Assembly: GCA_041398745.1 (NCBI GenBank) | Contig: JAWKUB010000009.1 | Coordinates: forward strand, 62,001-126,000 | DNA: 64,000 nucleotides | Direction: 5' to 3' | From: JACKHO01 sp041398745 | GTDB lineage: Bacteria > Planctomycetota > Planctomycetia > Planctomycetales > Planctomycetaceae | Shown here: positions 52,672 through 61,443 of the stretch, one piece after another | Layout of the letters: each line of letters begins with the position of its first letter | Position numbering within the stretch: position 1 is the stretch's first letter | Notes under the pieces: generated by a model | Seen by the model: only the letters and a program-made list of their open reading frames with translations | Databases searched by the model: none | Told to the model about the DNA's origin: nothing | Program-made: the position numbers and the translations under genes

Positions 52672-53424
52672 ATGCGGCATGTATGCGTCATTGGCGGATT
52701 CGGCATCCTGTTGTTCACTATGGTGTGCAACTCAGTCCATTTGCGGGCGGATGATGCAGTCACCACTCCGCAGAAAGCCTCTGCCGATCTGCCAGAAAAA
52801 GGCTGGCTAGTGCTCCACGTACCGGGCCGAATTCAAAACAACGTTCAGCCGTTGCCGAAGAATTCCAAACTCGTTCCCCGTGAAGAATTCACGCTGACCG
52901 GGCCTGGACAAGGGCATCCGTTTCTCCTCGGCGACTACACGGCAGATGGTCGCTGGGGAGTCGTGGCTGGCGGTGTGCAGGTGACTGGTGGCAAGAATGC
53001 TGTTCTGGATCTTGCTCGTGCAAATCAGTTCGAACTTGAAGGACGCATGGATCAAACGAACCTCGGTGGCTGGTTTATGCTCGTCGGCTGGGAAGATGGT
53101 CACGGCTACTGCATTTCGAATGTGATCATGAAGCAAAGCGGAGCGCCGTGGTTTCTTACGGAATTCCGAGGTGGCAAGGCGCTTCAGGAAGCGCACGTCG
53201 AGTTTCCTTCGTTCGAGTGGAAAGGTGAGCAGCCGTTCAAGTTACGTGTCGAGAACAATGCGCTGAGTCTCGATGTGGGAGCGCAGAAGGTCTTTGAAGG
53301 ACAAGAACTGCCCAATTACGAACCCGGTGCGATTATGCTCGGCACCTACGACACACGGTACGGCCCGCGCGCCTTGCGGTTGGTGACGCTTCGCGGTCGT
53401 GCTTTGCCTGCGGCGAATCAGTAG
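52672..53424 (+). CDS. Secreted protein, possibly a jelly-roll glycan-binding domain
   Basis: 250 residues with a hydrophobic N-terminus (about 5-20) serving as signal peptide. The mature part is beta-strand-rich (FELEGRMDQTNLGGWFMLVGW, PFKLRVENNALSLDVGAQKVF, GAIMLGTYDTRYGPRALRLV) and resembles concanavalin-type/DUF1080-like folds common in planctomycete secreted proteins. No catalytic motif was identified. The ribosome site is weak. Confidence 0.68.
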   Translation: MRHVCVIGGFGILLFTMVCNSVHLRADDAVTTPQKASADLPEKGWLVLHVPGRIQNNVQPLPKNSKLVPREEFTLTGPGQGHPFLLGDYTADGRWGVVAGGVQVTGGKNAVLDLARANQFELEGRMDQTNLGGWFMLVGWEDGHGYCISNVIMKQSGAPWFLTEFRGGKALQEAHVEFPSFEWKGEQPFKLRVENNALSLDVGAQKVFEGQELPNYEPGAIMLGTYDTRYGPRALRLVTLRGRALPAANQ

Positions 53425-53441
53425 TTGCAGCCTGAAGAACT

Positions 53442-53469
53442 GGTGGCACAGACATTCCTGTCTGTGTTA
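53442..53469 (+). repeat. Dispersed palindrome, family 1 (canonical)
   Basis: GGTGGCACAGACATTCCTGT then CTGTGTTAT, 17 bp after the preceding stop, carrying the perfect CACAGACA/TGTCTGTG arms. The trailing TTATTT would suit a terminator. Confidence 0.8.
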
Positions 53470-53623
53470 TTTCGGCTGGTGCGCATTGAATCCTGTCGCT
53501 GAAGAGTGCGACCTCGGGTTTTGAGAATCTGCGTGCAGCCCTTACACTCGCGACAGGCACCTGCGTTGTCGTCGTGTGATGCGAGAATCCTGTCGTTGTG
53601 CCAGTCAGTATTAGTCGGAACCA

Positions 53624-54898
53624 ATGGCCCGCGACTTACCCGTCGAACTACCGCAAATTCAGAACTGGTCGTGCCATACGTGCGGCGAGTGCTGCAAACA
53701 GCACGGGATTTATGTCACTGAGGAAGAGCAGGCCCGCATCGAACGGCAAAACTGGACTGAGGCCGATGGCATTCCAGCCGGGCAGCAGTTGTTTGTGAAG
53801 ATGCCGGGTGTACTCGGGAAAGGCTGGACGCGTCTGGCCCACCGCGATGATGGAAGTTGCGTGTTCCTCGACGAGAATGGCCTCTGCCGCATCCACGGCA
53901 AGTTCGGCGAACCAGCCAAACCACTTGCCTGCCGCATTTATCCGTATGCATTTCATCCTACGGAGAAGGGATTGACGGTCAGCCTGCGGTTCAGTTGTCC
54001 GTCCGTTGTGGCGAATTTGGGGACACCCGTCGTCGATCAGCGGGGAGAACTAAATCGACTCGCGAAGTTGGTTGTCCCGGCAGATCACAAATCCGTTCCG
54101 CCGCCAATGCTCGTTGATTCAACGAGCGCTCCCTGGCCGGACGTCATGGCCGTGGTCGATGCACTCGACGCCACACTCGCTCAGGAAGACGTGCCAATAC
54201 ATGTACGCCTCCTGCAAGCCCTGCACTGGACCCGGCAACTCGGCGAATCAAAACTCAAGGACATCACGGGGGAACGCTTCATCGAACTGCTTTCACTGTT
54301 GCTGGACGAAGCGTCACTGGTGATGTCAGAAATGTCCGGCGAAGCACGACCACCCAAACAAATTTCCGCCGTCCAGTTTCGACTGTTGGCAGGTCAGTAT
54401 GCCCGGAAAGATACCTACCTCAACGTGCAGCCAACCTGGGCCGACCGCTGGAAGCTGCTGTCGTGGGGACTCAGCTTCGCCTGGGGCGGCGGCGACATCC
54501 CGGCCGTGCAGGATGTCTTCAAAGAAGTCCCATTCAGCACACTGGAACAAAGCTTCGGTCCGATCCCGGAGGAAGCAGAAGAATTCCTCACCCGCTACTT
54601 CCGCGTGAAAATTCAGGGACTGCACTTCTGCGGCCCGGCGTATTACAACCAGGACATGCTCCACGGATTCAACAGCCTCGTGCTGGTGTATCCCGTTGTC
54701 ATGTGGATCGCCCGCTGGCTGGCCGCCTCAGCGAATCGCCAGCAACTTACCCGCGAAGACGTCCTGCTGGCGATTACCATCGCAGACCACCACCACGGCT
54801 ACTCCCCTGCCCTCAACACCTGGGCCTTCCGCAGCCGGGTACGGACGCTGGTGCAGATGAATGAAGTGGCGACACTGGTAAGGTGGTATTCGCGGTAG
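53624..54898 (+). CDS. YkgJ-family cysteine-cluster protein
   Basis: 424 residues. The N-terminal domain has the family's cysteine cluster CHTCGECCKQHGIYV (about 18-32), then DGSCVFLDENGLCRIHG, CRIYPYAF and FSCPSV, probably binding a metal or Fe-S cluster. The C-terminal two thirds (about 140-424) is unrecognised, helical and much longer than simple YkgJ proteins (about 110-150 residues). Cytoplasmic location is likely. Its reaction is unknown. Confidence 0.82.
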   Translation: MARDLPVELPQIQNWSCHTCGECCKQHGIYVTEEEQARIERQNWTEADGIPAGQQLFVKMPGVLGKGWTRLAHRDDGSCVFLDENGLCRIHGKFGEPAKPLACRIYPYAFHPTEKGLTVSLRFSCPSVVANLGTPVVDQRGELNRLAKLVVPADHKSVPPPMLVDSTSAPWPDVMAVVDALDATLAQEDVPIHVRLLQALHWTRQLGESKLKDITGERFIELLSLLLDEASLVMSEMSGEARPPKQISAVQFRLLAGQYARKDTYLNVQPTWADRWKLLSWGLSFAWGGGDIPAVQDVFKEVPFSTLEQSFGPIPEEAEEFLTRYFRVKIQGLHFCGPAYYNQDMLHGFNSLVLVYPVVMWIARWLAASANRQQLTREDVLLAITIADHHHGYSPALNTWAFRSRVRTLVQMNEVATLVRWYSR

Positions 54899-54946
54899 AC
54901 TGGCACAAATGTTCGGAAACAGCTTCATGGTTCATGGGCATCACGA

Positions 54947-55510
54947 ATGAGACGCACGAATCCAATCATGTATGGTGAGTTCGCGAAGCAAGCCGGGTTC
55001 GTTCCGTACTTGACACATCTCAGCGAGTCTGAAGAGATGAACAAGGTCGTCGGCGTGACGTCAAAAGGAGTGCTTGCAATTGCCGAGAGAGTAGCAAAAT
55101 CTGGCTACTACGAGTTTCATCCTGTACTCGTCGAGTGGGACGATATTGACGAAGTCGAGATTTCTCGAACCGTGGGGCTCAAAGGACTGGTTCTAGGTGC
55201 GATTGGATGCACAATTTCGGGATACATCTTGCCACGCGTTGCTGCCGACGGACAACACGGCTGGCCCTTGGTGTTTCTGGTAATTGTATTCGTGTTTGGA
55301 GCCATATACATTTTCGGAGCCCTGCGAAACAAAATCGCTGTCCAGATTCGCGGAAACTGGTATCGCTGGATGTCCGCCCCGCTTCAGTACCGGAGGACGT
55401 TGTCCTACTGTGCTGAACTATCGCAATTGTGCGAGAAACATGACGTGCCCTGCGTTTCGCACGTGCATGAAGCTGAAGAGGTGTATGACGACAATCTCTT
55501 GAGCGAGTAG
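54947..55510 (+). CDS. Membrane protein, unknown function
   Basis: 187 residues. A polar N-terminal part of about 75 residues contains WDDIDEVEISRTVGLKG, followed by two membrane helices (about 79-96, 103-124) and a cytoplasmic-looking tail with Cys and acidic residues. The ATG at 54947 lies 48 bp after the YkgJ-family stop, so the two may be co-transcribed. No family was recognised. Confidence 0.65.
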   Translation: MRRTNPIMYGEFAKQAGFVPYLTHLSESEEMNKVVGVTSKGVLAIAERVAKSGYYEFHPVLVEWDDIDEVEISRTVGLKGLVLGAIGCTISGYILPRVAADGQHGWPLVFLVIVFVFGAIYIFGALRNKIAVQIRGNWYRWMSAPLQYRRTLSYCAELSQLCEKHDVPCVSHVHEAEEVYDDNLLSE

Positions 55511-55546
55511 ACAAGAATGTCGGGACAAGTCCCAGCATTTCTTCCT

Positions 55547-55570
55547 CGTTCCCAAGCTCCGCTTGGGAAT
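55547..55570. repeat. Dispersed palindrome, family 2
   Basis: CGTTCCCAAGC, TCC, GCTTGGGAAT: nearly the same arms as the copy at 40451-40475, 36 bp after the preceding stop. Confidence 0.7.
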
Positions 55571-55727
55571 GCCCACGAGTTGCCGCATCGCCAATAAGCT
55601 GTCGTGTGCGTCGAGCCGCATGGAACGATGAGTGCAGAATGACGCCGGCATAATTTGCGAGGCGCTCCTTAGCAACTCCCCCAGAAGGCGGCCGGTGGCA
55701 TGGCCAAATCAGCGGAAACCTTTGTGC

Positions 55728-55758
55728 CATGCCCACGTCGCGGAGCAGCGTGGGCATG
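55728..55758. repeat. Perfect 10-bp stem palindrome
   Basis: CATGCCCACG (55728-55737) and CGTGGGCATG (55749-55758) around an 11-nt loop. A further dispersed-repeat type or isolated hairpin. Confidence 0.6.
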
Positions 55759-56050
55759 CGAGCGTTATTGGGCTGTCCTCCATGGCGAGGCGTTAGGCTG
55801 GGGCGCGTTCCTGCATTTGAGATACCATGATGGCATGCGTCGGTCGTGTTGGTTCCATGACCAGCTTTGGCCGAAATCTCATTCAAGGTCACCAGACTAC
55901 GGAGATCGTGTCCGAATGGCGTTGCGACGAATTGCAAAACGCCGAATGCGTGTTGGCGTGGTTGACCTCATTCTACAGATGGCTTGTTGGGGGGGTGTTA
56001 TTGCCGCTCACGGGATGCGATTACGTCGGTGTCCTGCAAACTCAGTTTTC

Positions 56051-56136
56051 GTAGGGCATGCTCCCGTATGCCTTCCGGCATTTGGTGCGGCGACTTCGCG
56101 TCGCGACGAATTGCGGCAGGGAGGACCCTGCCCTAC
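56051..56136. repeat. Long-stem dispersed element, family 3
   Basis: GTAGGGCATGCTCCCGTATG at the left and GGCAGGGAGGACCCTGCCCTAC ending at 56136 at the right; the right end is identical to that of the 40357-40433 copy over GGCAGGGAGGACCCTGCCCT. The middle differs, so copies share ends and vary inside. Confidence 0.72.
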
Positions 56137-56187
56137 AGGCACTCACACCAACTGTGCGCCCCGCCACGCAGGCGCGATCAAAAACGT

Positions 56188-56703
56188 CTAAGGCGCATCC
56201 GGCTTCGCTCGTGTCCAAATCACCCGGGGGGATTTGTCGAAATCGGTTTTTGAATCGGGGTGCAAGGCGTAGAGGTAGACATTTCCTTCGGGCGTCCATT
56301 CGGTGCGGTAGACTTCACGGCCTGTCTGGCGACGTGGCGTGCCGGATATGAGTCCGTTCACAATTCGCTGTCCTGTCTGGATTGGTGTGACTGACTCGAT
56401 GAATTCGAATCGATTCTCCGAGGCACGCCAGTGACCTTCAACTTTTGTACCTTGGGGCATCGTTAAGGTCAGGGTGTGGTCGGCATGAACGACAATCGAT
56501 ACAGGCGGGATCTCGCCGGAGACGAGTGCATGCGTCCACTCTCCAACATATGGCCGCTCATCGCGTTTGAGTCGACAGGAGTTCCAGACGAAGAGGGCGA
56601 TAGAAAGAATGGCAACAGCAGCCATGATTTGCCATTTGCGGAAGTGGCTCTTGTGACCTTCTAGTGACGACTTGTCAGCAATTTGTGGATTTGTTTCGGT
56701 CAA
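56188..56703 (-). CDS. Membrane-anchored protein, unknown function
   Basis: 171 residues beginning at TTG 56703. A single membrane helix (WQIMAAVAILSIALFVWNSC, about 24-43) follows a polar N-terminus. The exported domain (GEWTHALVSGEIPPVSIVVH, GHWRASENRFEFIESVTP) is beta-rich and looks like a lipocalin-type or small beta-barrel domain (GxW near the start), but no family is claimed. It is divergent from the lipid cluster. Confidence 0.62.
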   Translation of the reverse strand: MTETNPQIADKSSLEGHKSHFRKWQIMAAVAILSIALFVWNSCRLKRDERPYVGEWTHALVSGEIPPVSIVVHADHTLTLTMPQGTKVEGHWRASENRFEFIESVTPIQTGQRIVNGLISGTPRRQTGREVYRTEWTPEGNVYLYALHPDSKTDFDKSPRVIWTRAKPDAP

Positions 56704-56905
56704 TGAACTTTGATCTCAATATCTGTCTCGGCGGGTGTGCCGCCCGCAGTTCCACTAGATACTGTCGGGCGACGGGTACGAAAGGATGTTTTGCTGGATT
56801 GTCGTGCTGCTGGCCCGGCATTGCAATCACTCATTGCTCCTGACACACTCCTGGTTCAGACAGATTCTAAGCCGCGGAAAGACGTCAACTCCTGGGACCA
56901 GCCAC

Positions 56906-58807
56906 GTGAAACGCGACGTTTATATTACAGCTACGGGCAAATTCTATCCGGGCGAACCAGTCTCTAACGACGAAATGGAAGATCGGCTCGGGAAGATTGG
57001 TGGCGTCACGTCGTTACTGCGTGAGCGGGTGTTGAAACAGAATCGTATCGAGAAGCGGTATTACGCCATCGATGACGAGCAGCGCACGCAGTACAGCAAC
57101 GCAGAAATGGCAGCCAGAGCAGTGCAGGACGCCGTCCAGCGCGCCGGAATGGAACTCGCCGACTTTCCACTGCTGGTCACTGCGACATCACAAGGTGATT
57201 TGCCGTTGCCCGGGTTTGCCAGCATGGTGCATGGAGAGTTGCAAATGCCGCCCTGCGAAATTGCAACGCTTCACGGCATTTGTGCGAGCAGTGTCGCTGG
57301 TTTGCGGCACGCCAGCCTGGCCATTCAGGCTGATGAAGTTCCCCGGGCACTGAGCGTGGCGAGCGAGTTTCCCAGTCGTTTGCTGAAGGCGTCGCGCTAT
57401 GAAGCACAAGGCTACGGACCAGACAAACGACTGCCGTTTGAGTCCGAGTTCTTGCGTTGGATGCTCTCCGACGGCGCCGGCGCATTCGTCCTGCAAAACG
57501 AACCGTCCAGGCAGGGGCTGTCGCTTCAAATCGAGTCGATTACTCTGAAGTCATACGCCAGCCAGTATCCCCCGTGCATGTTTGTCGGGAACAAAGCGGA
57601 AGTACTGGGGACGCCGTCCGTGGCATGGCTTGATCATCCCAGTTATGAAGAAGCGGCCAAAGCAGGTGCGATTAACCTGCATCAAACCATTAACCTGTTG
57701 CAGGATGTGGTCCGGATTTGTGTGAATGGCGTCTTCGAACTGGTCGAAGAAGGTAAGGTCGATCCCAAGGGAATTGACTGGTGGGTTTCACATTACTCCT
57801 CCCACCTGTTCCGCGAGCAGGCATGCGAACTGTTCGCCCGCGGCGGGATGCCCATCCCGGAAGATCGCATTTACACCAACCTGTACCATCGGGGAAACGT
57901 CGGTTCGGCAGCCTTCCCGCTGATGGTGGAGGAACTCCTCAGCAGCGGCAAGCTCAAAGTCGGCGAGCGACTGTTGTGCATTGTTCCTGAAAGTGGACGG
58001 TTCCTGTTCGGATACGTCGTTATGAAAGTCGTCGGACCGACCGAAGTTGCGAGCGTCACCACGACGGAAGCGAGTACTGCTGCGGCATCGTCCAATGTTC
58101 TGGCTGAACGGTCGGAGGTGCCAGAAATCAAAACCACAGGATCGCCCATTGAAGAACGACTCGTTCGGCAGTTGGCTGGTGTCTGGTCGGACTTTGAGAA
58201 CCGACTCGTGCAGGTTCCTATCATCCGTAAAATGTACGAAGGACGACTGACGCTTGAGGACTACCAACACCTGCTGTTCAATTTGCGTCAGCAGGTTATT
58301 GATGGTTCACGCTGGATTTCACGTGCAGCGTCCAATTTGACCACGGAAAACTTTTCCATTCGCTCGGCGTTCATTGGGCATTCAAGCGATGAACACCGCG
58401 ACTTTGAAATGATCGAACGGGACTACGCTTCGATCGGCGGCGACCTGGAAGTCATTCGAAACGGCAAAAAGAACATTGGGAGTGAGGCGCTCTCCGAGTA
58501 CATACTCAGTCGCGCCAGCCGGGAGAATCCATTCGATTTGATTGGGGCCATGTTCATCATCGAAGGGCTTGGCCGCAGCGTTGCCAGAAAGTGGGCGGAA
58601 CGCATTCGCGATCAATTAGGCCTGGCCGACCGGCAAGTGTCGTTTTTGATGTATCATTCCGAGAGTGATGACATTCACTTCGAACGACTCGATGCCGCCG
58701 TGCAGTCTGGCATTCTGACGGAAGAACTCGTGCATCAAATTGTGAAGACGGCGAAGGTCGTCGCCCGGCTTTACATTCTGCAACTCGAAGAACTGGGGAA
58801 TTATTAA
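56906..58807 (+). CDS. Ketoacyl-ACP synthase III fused to a haem-oxygenase-like metal oxidase
   Basis: 633 residues from GTG 56906. Residues 1-375 are a KAS III/OleA-type thiolase fold: Cys126 in TLHGICASSVAG, His296 or His300 in WWVSHYSSHLF, and Asn331 in YHRGNVGSAAFP form the Cys-His-Asn triad. A Ser/Thr/Ala-rich linker (380-412) leads to a haem-oxygenase-like diiron oxidase-type domain (415-633): H497, E553 and the H584-x3-D588-x2-H591 motif match CADD/UndA/BesC-type ligands. The acidic ligand normally seven residues before the first His is not evident (Ile490). By inference, the first half condenses an acyl chain and the second oxidises or decarboxylates it. The gene starts a four-gene run with two more lipid-modifying enzymes. 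Confidence 0.87.
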   Translation: MKRDVYITATGKFYPGEPVSNDEMEDRLGKIGGVTSLLRERVLKQNRIEKRYYAIDDEQRTQYSNAEMAARAVQDAVQRAGMELADFPLLVTATSQGDLPLPGFASMVHGELQMPPCEIATLHGICASSVAGLRHASLAIQADEVPRALSVASEFPSRLLKASRYEAQGYGPDKRLPFESEFLRWMLSDGAGAFVLQNEPSRQGLSLQIESITLKSYASQYPPCMFVGNKAEVLGTPSVAWLDHPSYEEAAKAGAINLHQTINLLQDVVRICVNGVFELVEEGKVDPKGIDWWVSHYSSHLFREQACELFARGGMPIPEDRIYTNLYHRGNVGSAAFPLMVEELLSSGKLKVGERLLCIVPESGRFLFGYVVMKVVGPTEVASVTTTEASTAAASSNVLAERSEVPEIKTTGSPIEERLVRQLAGVWSDFENRLVQVPIIRKMYEGRLTLEDYQHLLFNLRQQVIDGSRWISRAASNLTTENFSIRSAFIGHSSDEHRDFEMIERDYASIGGDLEVIRNGKKNIGSEALSEYILSRASRENPFDLIGAMFIIEGLGRSVARKWAERIRDQLGLADRQVSFLMYHSESDDIHFERLDAAVQSGILTEELVHQIVKTAKVVARLYILQLEELGNY

Positions 58808-58809
58808 CC

Positions 58810-59742
58810 ATGGCTGAATCTGCCGCAGCGACACTGGACCAACAGTCCCCGCCGACCGACGCCATGGAGCGTTTGCAACGCATTCAACATAATCCCCGCG
58901 ACCCGAATCCGTGGGTGGCGCTGTATCTCGACAGCAGTGTGCCATTTCATCCGCACGCCAAGGCCGCCATTCTCATTGACAGTGCCTCTTGGTCGCGACA
59001 GTTTCTGCTGCCAATCATCAGGCCATTTTGTCGACTGGCTATTTGCGTTTTCAAGGTGCTGAAGACATTCATCCCGAATCTTCTCGCCTGGTCGTGGCTG
59101 CTGCACTACTCGATTTATCGGGGATTAAGCTGGTTCGTAACGCCGTACGCCAACTACCTCATTATGCGGCACTTTCACATGGGGTCGGAATTGCTGGCAT
59201 TTGTGGCGACGAATGCCAAAGGGGTCGACATGAAGCTCAATCCTCTTACCCCGGAGAAGCTGAGCGATTTGGTCGATGACGTTTTTCTCAAGCACGACCT
59301 GAACATTTACAACTTCATTATTGAAATCAACCGGCAGTTGAACGAACAGGACCTCGACTTGGAGCCCAAAGGCGAACTGAATTTCGACTGCATTACCGAC
59401 GGCGAGTTTCCCATCCAGAAAATGCCGAACGGATTTCTCAATTTTCTCGATCTGGAATCGGCCATTGAAATCTACACGCCGATGTATCAGCTTCTGTTGA
59501 CCGACAGCGACTTCTGGCGCGCCTGCAATTCGCTTCAGTTGGATGAGACGATTGCCCTGTACGCCACGACGCTCCTGAACGATCATAAGTTTCTGGGATT
59601 GGTGAATAACCGGCACCCGATTATTTCGGAGTCCGTGTTGGGGGCGGCGCATCGTCTCATGCTACATGGCTTGGCCGTGGAACTGCTCCATGCGTACCTC
59701 GTGAAATGTAAGCGGAAGAAATCGGCGGCAGCAGTCGCATAG
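58810..59742 (+). CDS. Unknown protein of the lipid cluster
   Basis: 310 residues starting two bases after the previous stop. There is an amphipathic or membrane-associated region (about 63-115: FLLPIIRPFCRLAICVFKVL, LLAWSWLLHYSIYRGLSWF), then a soluble helical part with LNPLTPEKLSDLVDDVFLKH and NFDCITDGEFPIQKMPNGFL. No catalytic motif or known domain was recognised. The tight spacing to the fusion gene and to the hydroxylase indicates it takes part in the same pathway, perhaps as a membrane adaptor. Confidence 0.78.
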   Translation: MAESAAATLDQQSPPTDAMERLQRIQHNPRDPNPWVALYLDSSVPFHPHAKAAILIDSASWSRQFLLPIIRPFCRLAICVFKVLKTFIPNLLAWSWLLHYSIYRGLSWFVTPYANYLIMRHFHMGSELLAFVATNAKGVDMKLNPLTPEKLSDLVDDVFLKHDLNIYNFIIEINRQLNEQDLDLEPKGELNFDCITDGEFPIQKMPNGFLNFLDLESAIEIYTPMYQLLLTDSDFWRACNSLQLDETIALYATTLLNDHKFLGLVNNRHPIISESVLGAAHRLMLHGLAVELLHAYLVKCKRKKSAAAVA

Positions 59743-59780
59743 TCGTGTAGAACGTCGTCCAAATCTCCCTGCAAATTGCC

Positions 59781-60557
59781 ATGCGCGAAATCATTCTGAA
59801 TTTCCACTGGTATGAACTCATGTTGTGGGGGACGGTCTACTTTCTCGTACTGTACACGGGCTGTGGATTAATCAATGAATTGACGATTCGCATCATGCCA
59901 CTCATTGGGCACGGCGGACGACTCGATCCCAGGCCGCACTCGGCGGGACAACTTCGGCGTGAACTGACACTATCGGCGATTTCCATTCTCATTTTTGGAT
60001 GCGGCAGCATTATTCCCTGGGGGTTACTCAGGCTGGGCTGGTCGGGGCTTGCCGTTCAACCGCCGTGGTGGCAGATTCTCCTTGAGGTCGTCGTACTCAT
60101 TCTGTGGAATGAAGTTCATTTCTATGTGAACCATTGGCTGTTGCATACCAAGCACCTCAAACGATTTCATTTGGCCCACCACCAGTCGGTGGTACCGAGT
60201 CCGTGGTCAACGTACAGCTTTCATCCGGTTGAGGCTTCCATGCTCGGTAGCGTATTACTTGTGCCGATGCTGCTGCATCATTTCAGTATTCAGGCGCTGC
60301 TGACTCTGCCCGTATTCAGCATTGTGTTCAACAACATTGGGCATTCAAACTACGACTTCCTTCCCGATGCCGAGCGTGACCGCTGGTGGCTGAACGCGGC
60401 CAGGCGTCATCATTTGCATCACGCCTGTTTTCATGGTAACTACGGATTCATGTTCCCATTCATGGATCGACTGTTCGGAACGGCACTCGGGCCCGATGCT
60501 GCTCAGGGGCAAATCTCGCGGTTTCTCGATCGAGAGGAGGCCGAGCATGCTGCGTAA
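59781..60557 (+). CDS. Sterol desaturase/fatty-acid hydroxylase family protein
   Basis: 258 residues, integral membrane non-haem diiron enzyme. Membrane segments are near 8-28, 66-88, 95-115. The histidine boxes are HFYVNHWLLHTKHL, FHLAHHQSVVPSP and RRHHLHHACFHGNYG, plus HSNYD, as in the ERG3/ERG25 and fatty acid hydroxylase superfamily. It introduces a hydroxyl group or double bond into a lipid chain using O2. It overlaps the next gene by 11 bp, a sign of coupling. Confidence 0.9.
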   Translation: MREIILNFHWYELMLWGTVYFLVLYTGCGLINELTIRIMPLIGHGGRLDPRPHSAGQLRRELTLSAISILIFGCGSIIPWGLLRLGWSGLAVQPPWWQILLEVVVLILWNEVHFYVNHWLLHTKHLKRFHLAHHQSVVPSPWSTYSFHPVEASMLGSVLLVPMLLHHFSIQALLTLPVFSIVFNNIGHSNYDFLPDAERDRWWLNAARRHHLHHACFHGNYGFMFPFMDRLFGTALGPDAAQGQISRFLDREEAEHAA

Positions 60558-61431
60558 CTGGCGGGACTGGCAGGCAGTGGCCTACATGGTCGCGTTGCCG
60601 ACTCTGGTTGTCTGGCAATGGCAGTTCGGCTGGTCCTGGCCACTGTATGCGATTGTCCTGTTTCTCACTGTCGGAGTGTCGGCGATCCACCATAACCATG
60701 CCCATCATCCCCTCTGGAAATGGAATTGGCTCAACCGCTTGAGTGACTTGTGGCTGACATTGCTGCAGGGACATCCGACTTATGTGCTGCATGTTTCGCA
60801 CAATGGAAACCATCATCGCCATCCTCATGGACCAGATGACATTGCCCGCACGTATCGGTTTGGTGGTGACACCAACAATTTGCTGGGATACCTGCTGCAT
60901 CCTCTCCAGGCAATTTGCGTGTTGTATCCCTACTTCACAAACTGGCTGCGAAACATGACAATTCGTCGGCCACAAGTCTTCTGGTACTGCATGCTGCAAT
61001 ACGGAATTGTCATCGTGCTCTGGGCGACGTTGGCCGTTGTTGACTGGCGTAAGTGGCTGTTGTTGGTCCTCGTACCGCAGCTTCATGGTTTGCATTGGCT
61101 ACTCGCGACAAATTACCTGCAGCATGCCCATGCCGACGGGAACTCCCGCTACAACTTTGCCCGCAACTTCGATGGGCTGCTCAATCCATTGCTGTTCAAC
61201 ATTGGATACCACACGGCGCATCACCTCCACGGAGGTGCCCACTGGACAGAGTTACCGCGCCTGCATGAGCAGTACAAAGAGAAAATCCACCCGCAACTAC
61301 TGTGCGGTGGGCTGATGGACTACATGTGCCGGACGTACATCCTGAGCCTGTTCTTCAAGCGATTCCAAAGCCGCTCATTAATGGGGATTACCGCTCCTTG
61401 CAGTCCCGAATCCCAGCAGGCTGCTTCTTGA
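60547..61431 (+). CDS. Membrane fatty-acid desaturase
   Basis: 294 residues from ATG 60547. It has three histidine boxes of the membrane desaturase family: IHHNHAHH (about 45), VSHNGNHHRHPHG (about 80) and YHTAHHLHGGAHW (about 220), with HGLHWLLATNYLQHAHADG as an additional His cluster. Several membrane helices flank them. It acts on acyl-CoA, acyl-ACP or lipid-linked chains with O2 and electron transport. It is the last gene of the four-gene cluster. Confidence 0.9.
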   Translation: MLRNWRDWQAVAYMVALPTLVVWQWQFGWSWPLYAIVLFLTVGVSAIHHNHAHHPLWKWNWLNRLSDLWLTLLQGHPTYVLHVSHNGNHHRHPHGPDDIARTYRFGGDTNNLLGYLLHPLQAICVLYPYFTNWLRNMTIRRPQVFWYCMLQYGIVIVLWATLAVVDWRKWLLLVLVPQLHGLHWLLATNYLQHAHADGNSRYNFARNFDGLLNPLLFNIGYHTAHHLHGGAHWTELPRLHEQYKEKIHPQLLCGGLMDYMCRTYILSLFFKRFQSRSLMGITAPCSPESQQAAS

Positions 61432-61443
61432 CGACGCTTCCCT

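Larger units (their letters stand above)
55511..56187. other. Repeat-rich intergenic region
   Basis: 677 bp with three separate palindromic elements (listed at 55547, 55728 and 56051). A 75-codon frame at 55827-56054 (MTSFGRNLIQGHQTTEIVS...) has no ribosome site or recognised motif and is not called as a gene. Confidence 0.5.

Noticed and set aside
55827..56054. 75-codon frame in a gene-poor region
   Set aside because: No ribosome site, motif or context; surrounded by repeat elements.
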